Origin: a virus
IMG/VR virus record: IMGVR_UViG_3300032087_003055
Span: 1-22,329 of that record
Reading direction: 5' to 3' (one strand)
Length of the DNA stretch: 22,329 bases
Shown here: in pieces, positions 15,617-21,378 of the stretch
Layout: every line of letters begins with the position of its first letter
How positions within the stretch are numbered: the first letter of the stretch is position 1
Program-made: the position numbers and the translations under genes
The notes under the pieces: model-generated
What the model saw: only the letters and a program-made list of their open reading frames with translations
Databases searched by the model: none
Told to the model about the DNA's origin: nothing

Positions 15617-15640
15617 CTTTTAAAATATATGTGGTAGAAT
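15613..15640 (+). promoter_or_regulatory. Sigma70-type promoter for the 15668 gene
   Basis: TTGACT (15613-15618), a 16-base spacer and TAGAAT (15635-15640). The -35 box overlaps the stop codon of the upstream gene inside the 13-base string AAAAATGGTTGAC, also found before gp32. An AAAGGAG Shine-Dalgarno (15656-15662) follows before ATG 15668. Confidence 0.72.
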
Positions 15641-15667
15641 ATTCTGGTATCAATAAAGGAGTATTAT

Positions 15668-15988
15668 ATGCCAAGAGGTCGTCCCAAGGGTTCTAAGAAT
15701 AAACCCAAAAAGAATAATGGTGAGTTGACTCGTGGAAGCGATATTGAAAATAGAGAGAATTTACAATTCGAGAAAGGCAGAGTTGTAATCTCAAATTTCA
15801 ATCCTAAAAAGAAAAAGATGACTGCAAGACTCTATGGTTCGTTGAATCAAGATTTCAAGAAGGTTGTCGAGGCAGATGGTGAAATGTCCTTTGAGGGTAT
15901 TCTGAAACTGAATCAACCCAAACGAGGGAAACCATATTATGAACTTAAAGATGGTCGCCGATTCGATGCAATGGGATGGCCCATCTAG
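15668..15988 (+). CDS. AT-hook-like basic phage protein, 106 aa
   Basis: The N-terminus PRGRPKGSKNKPKK is a typical AT-hook-like sequence, a short basic element that binds the minor groove of AT-rich DNA. The rest has no domain I recognise: a basic RVVISNFNPKKKKMTARLYGS middle and a KRGKPYYELKDGRRF end. It could be a transcription or DNA-organising factor. It has its own promoter and strong Shine-Dalgarno, stands apart from the sugar operon, and is closed by a terminator downstream. Confidence 0.72.
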   Translation: MPRGRPKGSKNKPKKNNGELTRGSDIENRENLQFEKGRVVISNFNPKKKKMTARLYGSLNQDFKKVVEADGEMSFEGILKLNQPKRGKPYYELKDGRRFDAMGWPI

Positions 15989-16021
15989 ATAAAATTCAAC
16001 ACAATAGTTTGAAAAAAATGC

Positions 16022-16052
16022 AAAAAGGGAGTTGACAACAGCTCCCTTTTTT
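16022..16052 (+). terminator. Intrinsic terminator whose hairpin contains a -35 box
   Basis: A stem of 13 pairs (16022-16034 with 16039-16051; one G-T wobble at 16032/16041) with loop ACAA and a run of six T at 16047-16052. It ends transcription of the 15668 gene. The TTGACA -35 box of the next promoter lies in its apex. Confidence 0.85.
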
Positions 16053-16060
16053 ATTATATT
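16032..16060 (+). promoter_or_regulatory. Sigma70-type promoter for 16093
   Basis: TTGACA (16032-16037), a 17-base spacer and TATATT (16055-16060): a near-consensus promoter. The -35 lies inside the terminator hairpin just described. It serves the genes at 16093 and 16560. Confidence 0.8.
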
Positions 16061-16092
16061 CTATATGTAAGTTGATTGAAAGGAACTGCCCA

Positions 16093-16548
16093 ATGGCTAC
16101 CCGTGCTAATATTATGATCACCTCCGACTGGAAAAACTTTGCTGCGGCATACTGCCACTGGGATGGTGGTCTTTGGTATGTCGGTGAAGTGCTTAATGAG
16201 CATTACAATGACACTGACACTGTCCTTGATCTTGTTGCTCTTGGTGACATGTCTAGTCTGAAAGAGACTGTAGAAGAGACTGCGACTGATGAGGGGAATG
16301 TCTACAAAGAGCAGGATGGTGAAGTTGAGATGAAAACTGAAGAGAATGTTTTCATTCCTAACTGCGGTGAAGAATATCTCTATGTTTGGGATACTGAGAA
16401 AGAAACGTGGTTCGTCGGAACCTACTACACTTCCTTCCCTAACTGGCGGTCTCTGGATGTTGCTGTGATGCAGTTCAAGGATAAAGTTCCTGAGAAGATT
16501 ATCTTTGGTGAAGACTACACTGGTCGTGTTTTCGACATGGTTGCATAA
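16093..16548 (+). CDS. ATRANI-type phage protein, 151 aa
   Basis: Function unknown. The opening MATRANIMITSDWKNFAAAYCHWDGG resembles small proteins often seen in T4-like marine phages that begin MATRA. It has several tryptophans, an EEYLYVWDTEKETW segment and no cysteine metal cluster, signal peptide or membrane segment. ATG 16093 has an AAAGGA Shine-Dalgarno and follows a near-consensus promoter. Codons use CGT and look like the flanking phage genes. Confidence 0.75.
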   Translation: MATRANIMITSDWKNFAAAYCHWDGGLWYVGEVLNEHYNDTDTVLDLVALGDMSSLKETVEETATDEGNVYKEQDGEVEMKTEENVFIPNCGEEYLYVWDTEKETWFVGTYYTSFPNWRSLDVAVMQFKDKVPEKIIFGEDYTGRVFDMVA

Positions 16549-16559
16549 GGAGAAACAAT

Positions 16560-16733
16560 ATGTCTATTCAGGTTAAACCTAACATGAACAACAGCAAGGA
16601 CATGAAAGTCTTTGCTACTGCAAAAGAAGCAGTGCTGTATCTTGAGGAATACACCGGAGGGACTTCTTCCGGTCGTACCTATGAAGAAAAACTCGAAGAA
16701 TGGGTCTGGATCAAAAAAGCAAAAAAACTTTAA
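16560..16733 (+). CDS. Small phage protein, 57 aa
   Basis: A 57-residue protein starting MSIQVKPNMNNSKDMKVF and ending EEWVWIKKAKKL. Its ATG is preceded by an AAGGAG Shine-Dalgarno at 16547-16552. The gene lies in the 12-67 base gaps between its neighbours. The middle segment YLEEYTGGTSSGRTYEEKLEEW is compact and helix-like. No known domain is recognised. Cotranscription with the 16093 gene is likely. Confidence 0.65.
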   Translation: MSIQVKPNMNNSKDMKVFATAKEAVLYLEEYTGGTSSGRTYEEKLEEWVWIKKAKKL

Positions 16734-16741
16734 AAAAGTTG

Positions 16742-16770
16742 TTGACTTTTGGTTTAAACCCAAGTATGTT
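16742..16770 (+). promoter_or_regulatory. Sigma70-type promoter for the DUF932 gene
   Basis: TTGACT (16742-16747), a 17-base spacer and TATGTT (16765-16770). The spacer holds a perfect 10-base palindrome GGTTTAAACC (16751-16760) that could be an operator. The AAAGGA Shine-Dalgarno for ATG 16800 follows. Confidence 0.65.
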
Positions 16771-16799
16771 ATATGAGTAGTCTAAAGAAAGGAAAAAAG

Positions 16800-17744
16800 A
16801 TGGCTCACGAAATTGAAATGGTAAACGGTGTTGCTCAGATGGCGTATGCAGGTGGTCTGCCTTGGCATGGTCTTGGGACTCAGGTCTCTGACGATATTAC
16901 CACAGATGGTATGATGGAAGCTGCTGGTCTTGACTGGACCGTATCTAAGCAACCTATGTACTACATGGACGACCTTGGCGAGATGGGCGAGATTCCCGGC
17001 AAGACTGCTCTGGTCCGCTCCTCCGACAACAAAGTCATGGATATTGTAGGGCAGGATTGGAATCCTGTGCAGAATGCAGAGGCATTCGAGTTCTTCCGGG
17101 AGTTTGTTGATGCTGGTGATATGCAGATGCATACTGCTGGTTCTCTCAAAGGTGGTAAGATGGTCTGGGCATTGGCAAAGGTCAATGACGGTTTCACTAT
17201 CAAGACTGATCAGGGTGAAGACTCTGTAGAGTCCTACCTGCTGTTCTCTAACCCTCACCAGTACGGCAAGTCTATTGATGTCCGTTTCACTCCTATCCGA
17301 GTTGTCTGTAATAACACTCTGACTCTTTCTCTGAATCAGAATGTTGATCAGTATGTTCGGGTTGGCCACCAGCGTCCTTTCAATGCTGAGGATGCACACG
17401 CTGCTCTGGGCATGGCACAAGAGAAGTTGGAGACCTATAAGGAAGCAGCTGAGTACCTCTGTCAGAAGACTTACACTACTGATCAGATGCTCGACTACTT
17501 CAACGCAGTCTTCCCTTCCGCTTCGAAGCGTGACTCTAACAAGTCCCGTGAAGCACAAGAGGTGATGCATACTCAAGCAGGTGCGTCTCTCGGTGAAGGC
17601 ACCTTCTGGCAGTTGTTTAACACTGTGACCTACATGACTGATCATACGCTGGGTCGCAATGCCGACACCCGCCTCCAGTCTTCTTGGTACGGTCATAACC
17701 AGAATGTCAAGAAGAAGGCACTGGAACTTGCTGTAAATATGTAA
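16800..17744 (+). CDS. DUF932 (phage/plasmid-like) protein
   Basis: A 314-residue member of the DUF932 family, widespread in phages and plasmids and without a proven function. The N-terminal AYAGGLPWHGLGTQVSDD, the central NPVQNAEAFEF and the VRVVCNNTL-like segment (IRVVCNNTLTLSL) fit the family. A GQDWNPVQN segment is visible near 80-90. ATG 16800 has AAAGGA at a 6-base distance; in-frame upstream codons are not supported. It is preceded by its own promoter and followed by a hairpin terminator. Confidence 0.87.
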   Translation: MAHEIEMVNGVAQMAYAGGLPWHGLGTQVSDDITTDGMMEAAGLDWTVSKQPMYYMDDLGEMGEIPGKTALVRSSDNKVMDIVGQDWNPVQNAEAFEFFREFVDAGDMQMHTAGSLKGGKMVWALAKVNDGFTIKTDQGEDSVESYLLFSNPHQYGKSIDVRFTPIRVVCNNTLTLSLNQNVDQYVRVGHQRPFNAEDAHAALGMAQEKLETYKEAAEYLCQKTYTTDQMLDYFNAVFPSASKRDSNKSREAQEVMHTQAGASLGEGTFWQLFNTVTYMTDHTLGRNADTRLQSSWYGHNQNVKKKALELAVNM

Positions 17745-17754
17745 AATGAATTGG

Positions 17755-17773
17755 GGGGAGCATCCCGCTCCCC
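17755..17773 (+). terminator. Terminator-like hairpin after DUF932
   Basis: GGGGAGC and GCTCCCC pair over 7 bases around the loop ATCCC (17755-17773). The following TCTTACT is only partly T-rich, so it may be a weak terminator or an mRNA stabiliser. Confidence 0.6.
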
Positions 17774-17797
17774 TCTTACTATGAAAGGAACTTTGCT

Positions 17798-18025
17798 ATG
17801 AATATTCTGAAAACTGTTTTTCTAACTCCAGGATATGTTTTAAATGCTGTTTGGTTTTTAGCATATCTTAGTCCCACAGAATGGGGTTCTAAACGCAACA
17901 CTGCCAAAACATCAAGAATGAACAGCAAAGCAGGACGTATGTTTACCCGTTGGGCATTCTCTCTAGTCTTTTGGCCATTGTTTTTGTTTTTTGTAATTGT
18001 TGCATTTTTACCAGTAGAATCATAA
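17798..18025 (+). CDS. Small membrane protein, 75 aa
   Basis: Two hydrophobic segments: near residues 4-24 (a moderately hydrophobic start with VLNAVWFLAYL) and 52-71 (FSLVFWPLFLFFVIVAFL). They flank a polar, basic loop (SKRNTAKTSRMNSKAGRM). This looks like an inner-membrane protein with two helices. Function is unknown; small phage membrane proteins of this size can act in lysis, superinfection immunity or host takeover. A good AAAGGA Shine-Dalgarno precedes ATG 17798. Confidence 0.7.
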   Translation: MNILKTVFLTPGYVLNAVWFLAYLSPTEWGSKRNTAKTSRMNSKAGRMFTRWAFSLVFWPLFLFFVIVAFLPVES

Positions 18026-18045
18026 AAAGGTTTGGTAGTATAATT

Positions 18046-18219
18046 ATGAAAACTTCAAAGCAATCTGAAAAAGAAGTCAGTTTCTATGATGGCGATAAAC
18101 TTATCGGCACTATCGACTACTCTGCTCATTCTCAGCACTATATCGAAGATGCAAAAGAGAATTGGCAAACAGGCGTTTTAACCGAGGCAATTATAGAAGC
18201 ATTTGCGAAAAAAGCATAA
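18046..18219 (+). CDS. Small phage protein, 57 aa
   Basis: A 57-residue protein with a VSFYDGDKLIGTIDYSAHSQHYIEDA stretch, which looks like two beta strands, and a C-terminal helix. No known motif. ATG 18046 starts a frame with a weak AAAGG further upstream. The frame opens earlier inside the previous gene, but no better start is visible. It is followed by a hairpin and a promoter. Confidence 0.6.
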   Translation: MKTSKQSEKEVSFYDGDKLIGTIDYSAHSQHYIEDAKENWQTGVLTEAIIEAFAKKA

Positions 18220-18225
18220 AAAGTT

Positions 18226-18253
18226 TGGCGAGGGGGTTGACTTCCTCTCGCCA
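18226..18253 (+). repeat. Inverted repeat with a -35 box in the loop
   Basis: GGCGAGGGG (18227-18235) pairs with CCTCTCGCC (18244-18252) with one G-T wobble, and a T-A pair at the outside extends the stem. The 8-base loop GTTGACTT contains the TTGACT box. No T-run follows, so this is not a standard terminator. Confidence 0.75.
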
Positions 18254-18267
18254 GTATGCTATATAAT
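18237..18267 (+). promoter_or_regulatory. Sigma70-type promoter for the 18300 gene
   Basis: TTGACT (18237-18242) in the hairpin loop, then TATATA at 17 bases (18260-18265) or the perfect TATAAT at 19 bases (18262-18267). It drives the 18300 gene and probably the operon through 20863. Confidence 0.7.
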
Positions 18268-18299
18268 ATATGTAAATTGATTTTATTAGGTTATTTGAC

Positions 18300-18836
18300 A
18301 TGATTCGTTTGATTTCTACTCTTTTCGTTTCTGCTATCGTTACTGCTTCCATGTATGCTATTGTCACTGCCCCTAAGACGGAAGCACATGAACTTGATTG
18401 CAACCTCGTCAGCTTTGGCGAATACGACTATACGCATGTATCAACTAATCTGCCGACACGCAATAATAATCCCGGTAACATCCGCAAGACAAAGGTGACT
18501 TACTTTGGCGAGACAACTAATGAATCTGGGTTTGAGTCCTTCGCTGCTCCTGAATGGGGATATGCAGCTATGTTTGATCTTCTTGACCGCTTGTACACTG
18601 GACTCACTCTAAGCGAAGCAATCTACAAGTGGGCACCTCCGGTAGAGAACGACACTGAGAAGTATGTTCGGTTTGTTGCCAAGAAGACCGGATACGATCG
18701 TAATGAATACAAAGTAAATGTGAATGATGAAAGCATCATCGAGTTTGCCAAGTGGATGTCTGTTCTAGAAGGCATGAAAGGTTTCTCTGATGATGACGTG
18801 ACTATGGGCTATATGGTATGGGAGAAGTGCTACTAA
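18300..18836 (+). CDS. Exported NPGN-motif protein, possibly wall-acting
   Basis: A 178-residue protein with an N-terminal hydrophobic segment (residues 4-24, LISTLFVSAIVTASMYAIVT) that may be a signal peptide or a signal-anchor. The body holds RNNNPGNIRKT (54-64), FESFAAPEWGYAAMFDLLDRL and a WAPPVENDTEKYVRFVAKKTGY segment. Such NPGN..R...F.SF..PE.G...A proteins are frequent in phages and sometimes annotated as structural or lysozyme-like, so a cell-wall or lysis role is plausible. The catalytic residues are not evident to me. Start ATG 18300 has a modest TTAGG Shine-Dalgarno. Confidence 0.72.
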   Translation: MIRLISTLFVSAIVTASMYAIVTAPKTEAHELDCNLVSFGEYDYTHVSTNLPTRNNNPGNIRKTKVTYFGETTNESGFESFAAPEWGYAAMFDLLDRLYTGLTLSEAIYKWAPPVENDTEKYVRFVAKKTGYDRNEYKVNVNDESIIEFAKWMSVLEGMKGFSDDDVTMGYMVWEKCY

Positions 18837-19129
18837 TGACTAAGTGTAATGGTTGTGGTACTGAACTCGTTGATGGTGGAGTAGATTGGTACTGTCCTAA
18901 CAAAGAATGTTCCTATGAACGTGATGCAGCTAAAGCATGGTTGGCCGAATACAAAGAACAGAAAGAATATGAAAAGGCAAAGGAGATTATCCTTGCTCAT
19001 GAAGACCATGAAAATTTATCACGTTTAAAATTCTATTGTGTATATCGTATGATGGAGTTGATCGAAGATAAAGAAAGCGTAGTGACGAAAACCGTAATTT
19101 TTAAAAGAGAAGATCCGGATGTTGACTGA
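18836..19129 (+). CDS. Zinc-ribbon protein with coiled-coil-like tail, 97 aa
   Basis: The N-terminus CNGCG followed by WYCPNKEC gives two cysteine pairs (Cys-x2-Cys and Cys-x4-Cys), a typical zinc ribbon. The rest is charged and helical: KEYEKAKEIILAHEDHENLS. A GGAG Shine-Dalgarno lies 11 bases before ATG 18836, within the end of the upstream gene. Its C-terminal half resembles the next small gene. Function unknown; zinc ribbons in phages often bind nucleic acid or protein partners. Confidence 0.75.
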   Translation: MTKCNGCGTELVDGGVDWYCPNKECSYERDAAKAWLAEYKEQKEYEKAKEIILAHEDHENLSRLKFYCVYRMMELIEDKESVVTKTVIFKREDPDVD

Positions 19130-19280
19130 TTTTGAAATTAAACAGACTAATGATTATATTCGGGCGATGGAGATTATCCTACGTCATGAAAATATTGAGG
19201 AGCTGGAGAGTCTACAGCAGGATTGTAAGTATCGTATTAAAAAATTGAGGGAAGAGAATGAAACACAAGCGTTTATGTGA
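19119..19280 (+). CDS. Small protein, partial duplicate of the zinc-ribbon neighbour's tail
   Basis: A 53-residue helical protein, MLTDFEIKQTNDYIRAMEII at the start and a REENETQAFM end. It aligns with the C-terminal half of the preceding gene: NDYIRAMEIILRHE against KEYEKAKEIILAHE, then CKYRIKKL against CVYRMMEL. It has no zinc-ribbon cysteine pairs. It overlaps the preceding gene by 11 bases and the aldolase start by 23 bases in a different frame. This looks like a tandem duplication that kept only the helical half. Confidence 0.7.
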   Translation: MLTDFEIKQTNDYIRAMEIILRHENIEELESLQQDCKYRIKKLREENETQAFM

Positions 19281-20067
19281 ACCAGATTTCGGTAAAAAAG
19301 GTAACTACACTATCATCCTTCCTATTGATCAGGGAGTGGAGCATGGACCGCATTCAGCGTTCTTTGCTACTGATCATCCTGAGATGTTGGACGTAGATTA
19401 TCAGGTAGATTACATTGCCGAGTTGTTACAAGAGGGATTAGTAGGTGCTACGGCACTACCACAGCGCACTGCTAACCTATTGAAGTTTTGGTATCCGCAT
19501 TTGGCACAGGATATCATTATGAAATTAAATCATGGTAACAATTTAAATGACTGGATTGATCCGACTCAAGCAGTCTATGCAACTACAGCAGCTGCCCGAG
19601 AAATGGGTGGTGTTGGATATACGATCTATCCTGGTTCGATTGATCAAGACAAGATGATCAACTACTTTGGTAAGATTAAAACCCATGCCTCGCCAACATC
19701 AAAGACCATTCTCTGGTCGTATCCACGTGGTGGTGAATTTAATCCTATCTCGTTTGAAACCATAATGCATGCAGCATATATCGCTGCACAGTTGGAACCA
19801 GACGTAATCAAAGTTAAGCTTCCTGAGTATGATAGTATTGCAGACCTATGTATTCGTGTAGACCGTATCGTTAAAGCTGCTTGTGGTATCCCTGTGGTCT
19901 TCTCTGGTGGCTCTATGCGTAGAACTGATGGAATCCTGATGGAAGCAGAAGCAATTGCCAAGAATGGTGCGTACGGTATGATTGTAGGACGCAACGTATT
20001 CCAGCGTAAGCGTGATGAAGGTAAAAATCTATTGAGAGATATACACAAAGTGTTTAGGGAGAGTTAA
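19258..20067 (+). CDS. Class I fructose-bisphosphate aldolase, DhnA/FbaB-type
   Basis: A 269-residue aldolase that cleaves or forms fructose-1,6-bisphosphate through a Schiff-base lysine. Signatures: PIDQGVEHGP with Asp24 at 22-31, DVIKVKLPEYDS at 182-193 with Lys187 (or Lys185) as the probable Schiff-base lysine, VFSGGSM near 214-220 and IVGRNVFQR near 242-250 for phosphate binding. Length is that of the archaeal/bacterial DhnA type. ATG 19258 has a GAGGG Shine-Dalgarno. As a phage auxiliary metabolic gene it could redirect host carbon flow between glycolysis, gluconeogenesis and the pentose-phosphate pathway. Related DhnA enzymes make other products, so the exact substrate needs proof. Confidence 0.85.
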   Translation: MKHKRLCEPDFGKKGNYTIILPIDQGVEHGPHSAFFATDHPEMLDVDYQVDYIAELLQEGLVGATALPQRTANLLKFWYPHLAQDIIMKLNHGNNLNDWIDPTQAVYATTAAAREMGGVGYTIYPGSIDQDKMINYFGKIKTHASPTSKTILWSYPRGGEFNPISFETIMHAAYIAAQLEPDVIKVKLPEYDSIADLCIRVDRIVKAACGIPVVFSGGSMRRTDGILMEAEAIAKNGAYGMIVGRNVFQRKRDEGKNLLRDIHKVFRES

Positions 20068-20068
20068 A

Positions 20069-20458
20069 ATGAAAACACTCATAGCAATACTGTTTGCTTT
20101 GGTTCCTAGTGTTGCTATGAGTCAGGTGATCACCAAAGAATATATGATTATGGAATATAACGACATTGCCAGTTTAGCTGCTGCTGAAGTTCTTGGATGT
20201 GGTAAAATCAATAAAGAAAACGTAAAAAGATTTAACGAAATTTTTGATACCTTTATGCTTGACAAAGCTGAAGAAGAAGGTTATAGTGTTACGATAGAAG
20301 ATATTGAAGGATGGAAACTGGCAACACTAATTGAACAATATGATGCAATGAAAGGTATTCCATGTTCAGTTATCAATGAATCTATTGATGAGTTTAATGA
20401 AACAACTCGATATACTCGGGAAATATACGACTATTACACACCAGTAGGAGGGATATAA
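20069..20458 (+). CDS. Exported protein of unknown function, 129 aa
   Basis: A clear signal peptide: MKTLIAILFALVPSVAMS with likely cleavage before Gln19 (Ala-x-Ser|Gln). The mature part has two cysteines (in LGCGKI and IPCSVI) that may form a disulfide in the periplasm, and several helices rich in acidic residues. There is no recognised domain. It starts one base after the aldolase stop and ends just before the 20461 gene, so it is part of the same operon. Possible roles are envelope modification or superinfection exclusion, but that is inference. Confidence 0.72.
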   Translation: MKTLIAILFALVPSVAMSQVITKEYMIMEYNDIASLAAAEVLGCGKINKENVKRFNEIFDTFMLDKAEEEGYSVTIEDIEGWKLATLIEQYDAMKGIPCSVINESIDEFNETTRYTREIYDYYTPVGGI

Positions 20459-20460
20459 AT

Positions 20461-20643
20461 ATGGCCACACTGAAAAACAAACTGCGTAAGAAGCACTTTG
20501 ATACTCAATTCCGTATGAAAAAGAAGTTAGAAAGGCAAGCAGCTTATGACTTGGAATATGCTCAGTCTTATGACATTAACGAGATTCTTTCTGGTAATGA
20601 AGCATATCAAGAGTTTTTGAGCGAAAAGAATAATGGATATTGA
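20461..20643 (+). CDS. Small basic phage protein, 60 aa
   Basis: A basic, helix-rich 60-residue protein starting MATLKNKLRKKHFDTQFRMK. No known domain. A strong GGAGGG Shine-Dalgarno lies at 20447-20452 in the end of the preceding gene. Its TGA overlaps the ATG of the next gene by 11 bases. Basic N-terminus and small size suggest a nucleic-acid or host-protein binder, which cannot be shown. Confidence 0.65.
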   Translation: MATLKNKLRKKHFDTQFRMKKKLERQAAYDLEYAQSYDINEILSGNEAYQEFLSEKNNGY

Positions 20644-20863
20644 GAATAAAATTCTAACTAAAAAACGATTTTGTGATATGGTAGAAACTTATGTTTACAC
20701 CAAGAAAGAATCCTATCTGGATGCTATCACAGATATTATGACACAACATTCTATTGAACCAGAAAGGATTAGCAATCTAATAAATACATCGATCAAGGAT
20801 AAACTAGAAGCAGAAGCTCGTAATCTAAATTTCCTTGAGAGGATCAATACATTACCATTGTGA
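20633..20863 (+). CDS. 33: Late-transcription coactivator, gp33-like
   Basis: A 76-residue protein resembling the phage T4 gp33 family (Trans_coact) that bridges host RNA polymerase and the sliding clamp for late transcription. The typical string is seen as FCDMVETYVYTKKESYLDAI, then QHSIEPERISNLIN, KDKLEAEARNLNFLERI and a short C-terminal TLPL. The C-terminal hydrophobic tip would be the clamp-binding element. Its place a few hundred bases upstream of gp32 agrees with the T4 order 33-59-32, but no gp59 is present. Based on pattern memory, so not certain. Confidence 0.75.
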   Translation: MDIENKILTKKRFCDMVETYVYTKKESYLDAITDIMTQHSIEPERISNLINTSIKDKLEAEARNLNFLERINTLPL

Positions 20864-20870
20864 GGAACGA

Positions 20871-21188
20871 ATGGGGAAATTTATGTTAAAACTAATCGGA
20901 ATGTATATTCCATTTGTGCTAGTCATTCTTGGAATCGGAGCATGTTCTTTTATTTACAAGGACAGTCTTTTAGGTGGATTTGGTCAGTCAGAAGAGGTGA
21001 TTGAAGATGCAGGAGAACTACCCGTTGATGTTGAACCTGTTGAAGAAAGTCCAACCTTTAATGATATTGTTACAGAAGAACCGACAACAGAGGAAGAATT
21101 GGAGACTGTGGATGAAGGAACAGAATCAAGCACTGACGGTGGACTTCCCCCAATCGGAGAATGTGTCTGTCCAGAAACCGACAAGTGA
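20871..21188 (+). CDS. Membrane-anchored or lipoprotein-like acidic protein
   Basis: A 105-residue protein with an N-terminal hydrophobic segment (YIPFVLVILGIGAC) ending in a lipobox-like Ile-Gly-Ala-Cys. The rest is acidic and proline/threonine-rich (EEPTTEEELETVDEGTES) with CVCPETDK at the end. It may be a lipoprotein or a single-pass membrane protein. ATG 20871 has a GAGGAA Shine-Dalgarno at 20862-20867. An out-of-frame gene begins inside its 3' part. Function unknown; a spanin-type role is possible but not supported by motifs. Confidence 0.68.
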   Translation: MGKFMLKLIGMYIPFVLVILGIGACSFIYKDSLLGGFGQSEEVIEDAGELPVDVEPVEESPTFNDIVTEEPTTEEELETVDEGTESSTDGGLPPIGECVCPETDK

Positions 21189-21312
21189 CTATGAACATGT
21201 AGAACAAGATGGTGGGATTCCGGGATTAAGTCTGAAGGATATCCTATCTGTTGGTTCTCCATCTAGTATGGAGATAGAAGAAGGTTCAATCACCTTTGAA
21301 AAAAATGGTTGA
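21112..21312 (+). CDS. Small acidic protein overlapping the previous gene, 66 aa
   Basis: A 66-residue acidic protein starting MKEQNQALTVDFPQSENVS and ending EEGSITFEKNG. It overlaps the 3' end of the preceding gene by 77 bases in another frame. A GGAG Shine-Dalgarno (21100-21103) sits 8 bases before ATG 21112. Beyond 21188 no in-frame ATG occurs before 21270, which supports this start if the frame is used. Its stop TGA lies inside the TTGACA of the gp32 promoter. Unknown function, no membrane segment. Confidence 0.55.
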   Translation: MKEQNQALTVDFPQSENVSVQKPTSDYEHVEQDGGIPGLSLKDILSVGSPSSMEIEEGSITFEKNG

Positions 21313-21337
21313 CAACACTTGAACTTTATAGTATGAT
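21309..21337 (+). promoter_or_regulatory. Sigma70-type promoter of gp32
   Basis: TTGACA (21309-21314), a 17-base spacer and TATGAT (21332-21337). The TTGACA follows the string AAAAATGG and contains the stop of the upstream gene, as at 15613. An AAAGGAA Shine-Dalgarno lies before ATG 21379. Confidence 0.8.
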
Positions 21338-21378
21338 ACAAAACTTAATACTTCAGTAATACAAAGGAATATAAAAAT

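Noticed and set aside
16782-17696. Long 304-residue reading frame on the minus strand
   Set aside because: It lies wholly opposite the DUF932 gene, has no recognised motifs or Shine-Dalgarno, and is explained by the codon bias of the plus-strand gene.
20454-20461. Exact T4 late promoter string TATAAATA
   Set aside because: It ends on the first base of the 20461 ATG, so a transcript from it would start inside that gene. It lies in A/T-rich DNA and no second clear copy was seen, so chance is likely.
21001-21111. Longer start for the frame that ends at 21312
   Set aside because: The upstream part would overlap the membrane-protein gene by far more than usual, and the GGAG Shine-Dalgarno fits ATG 21112.
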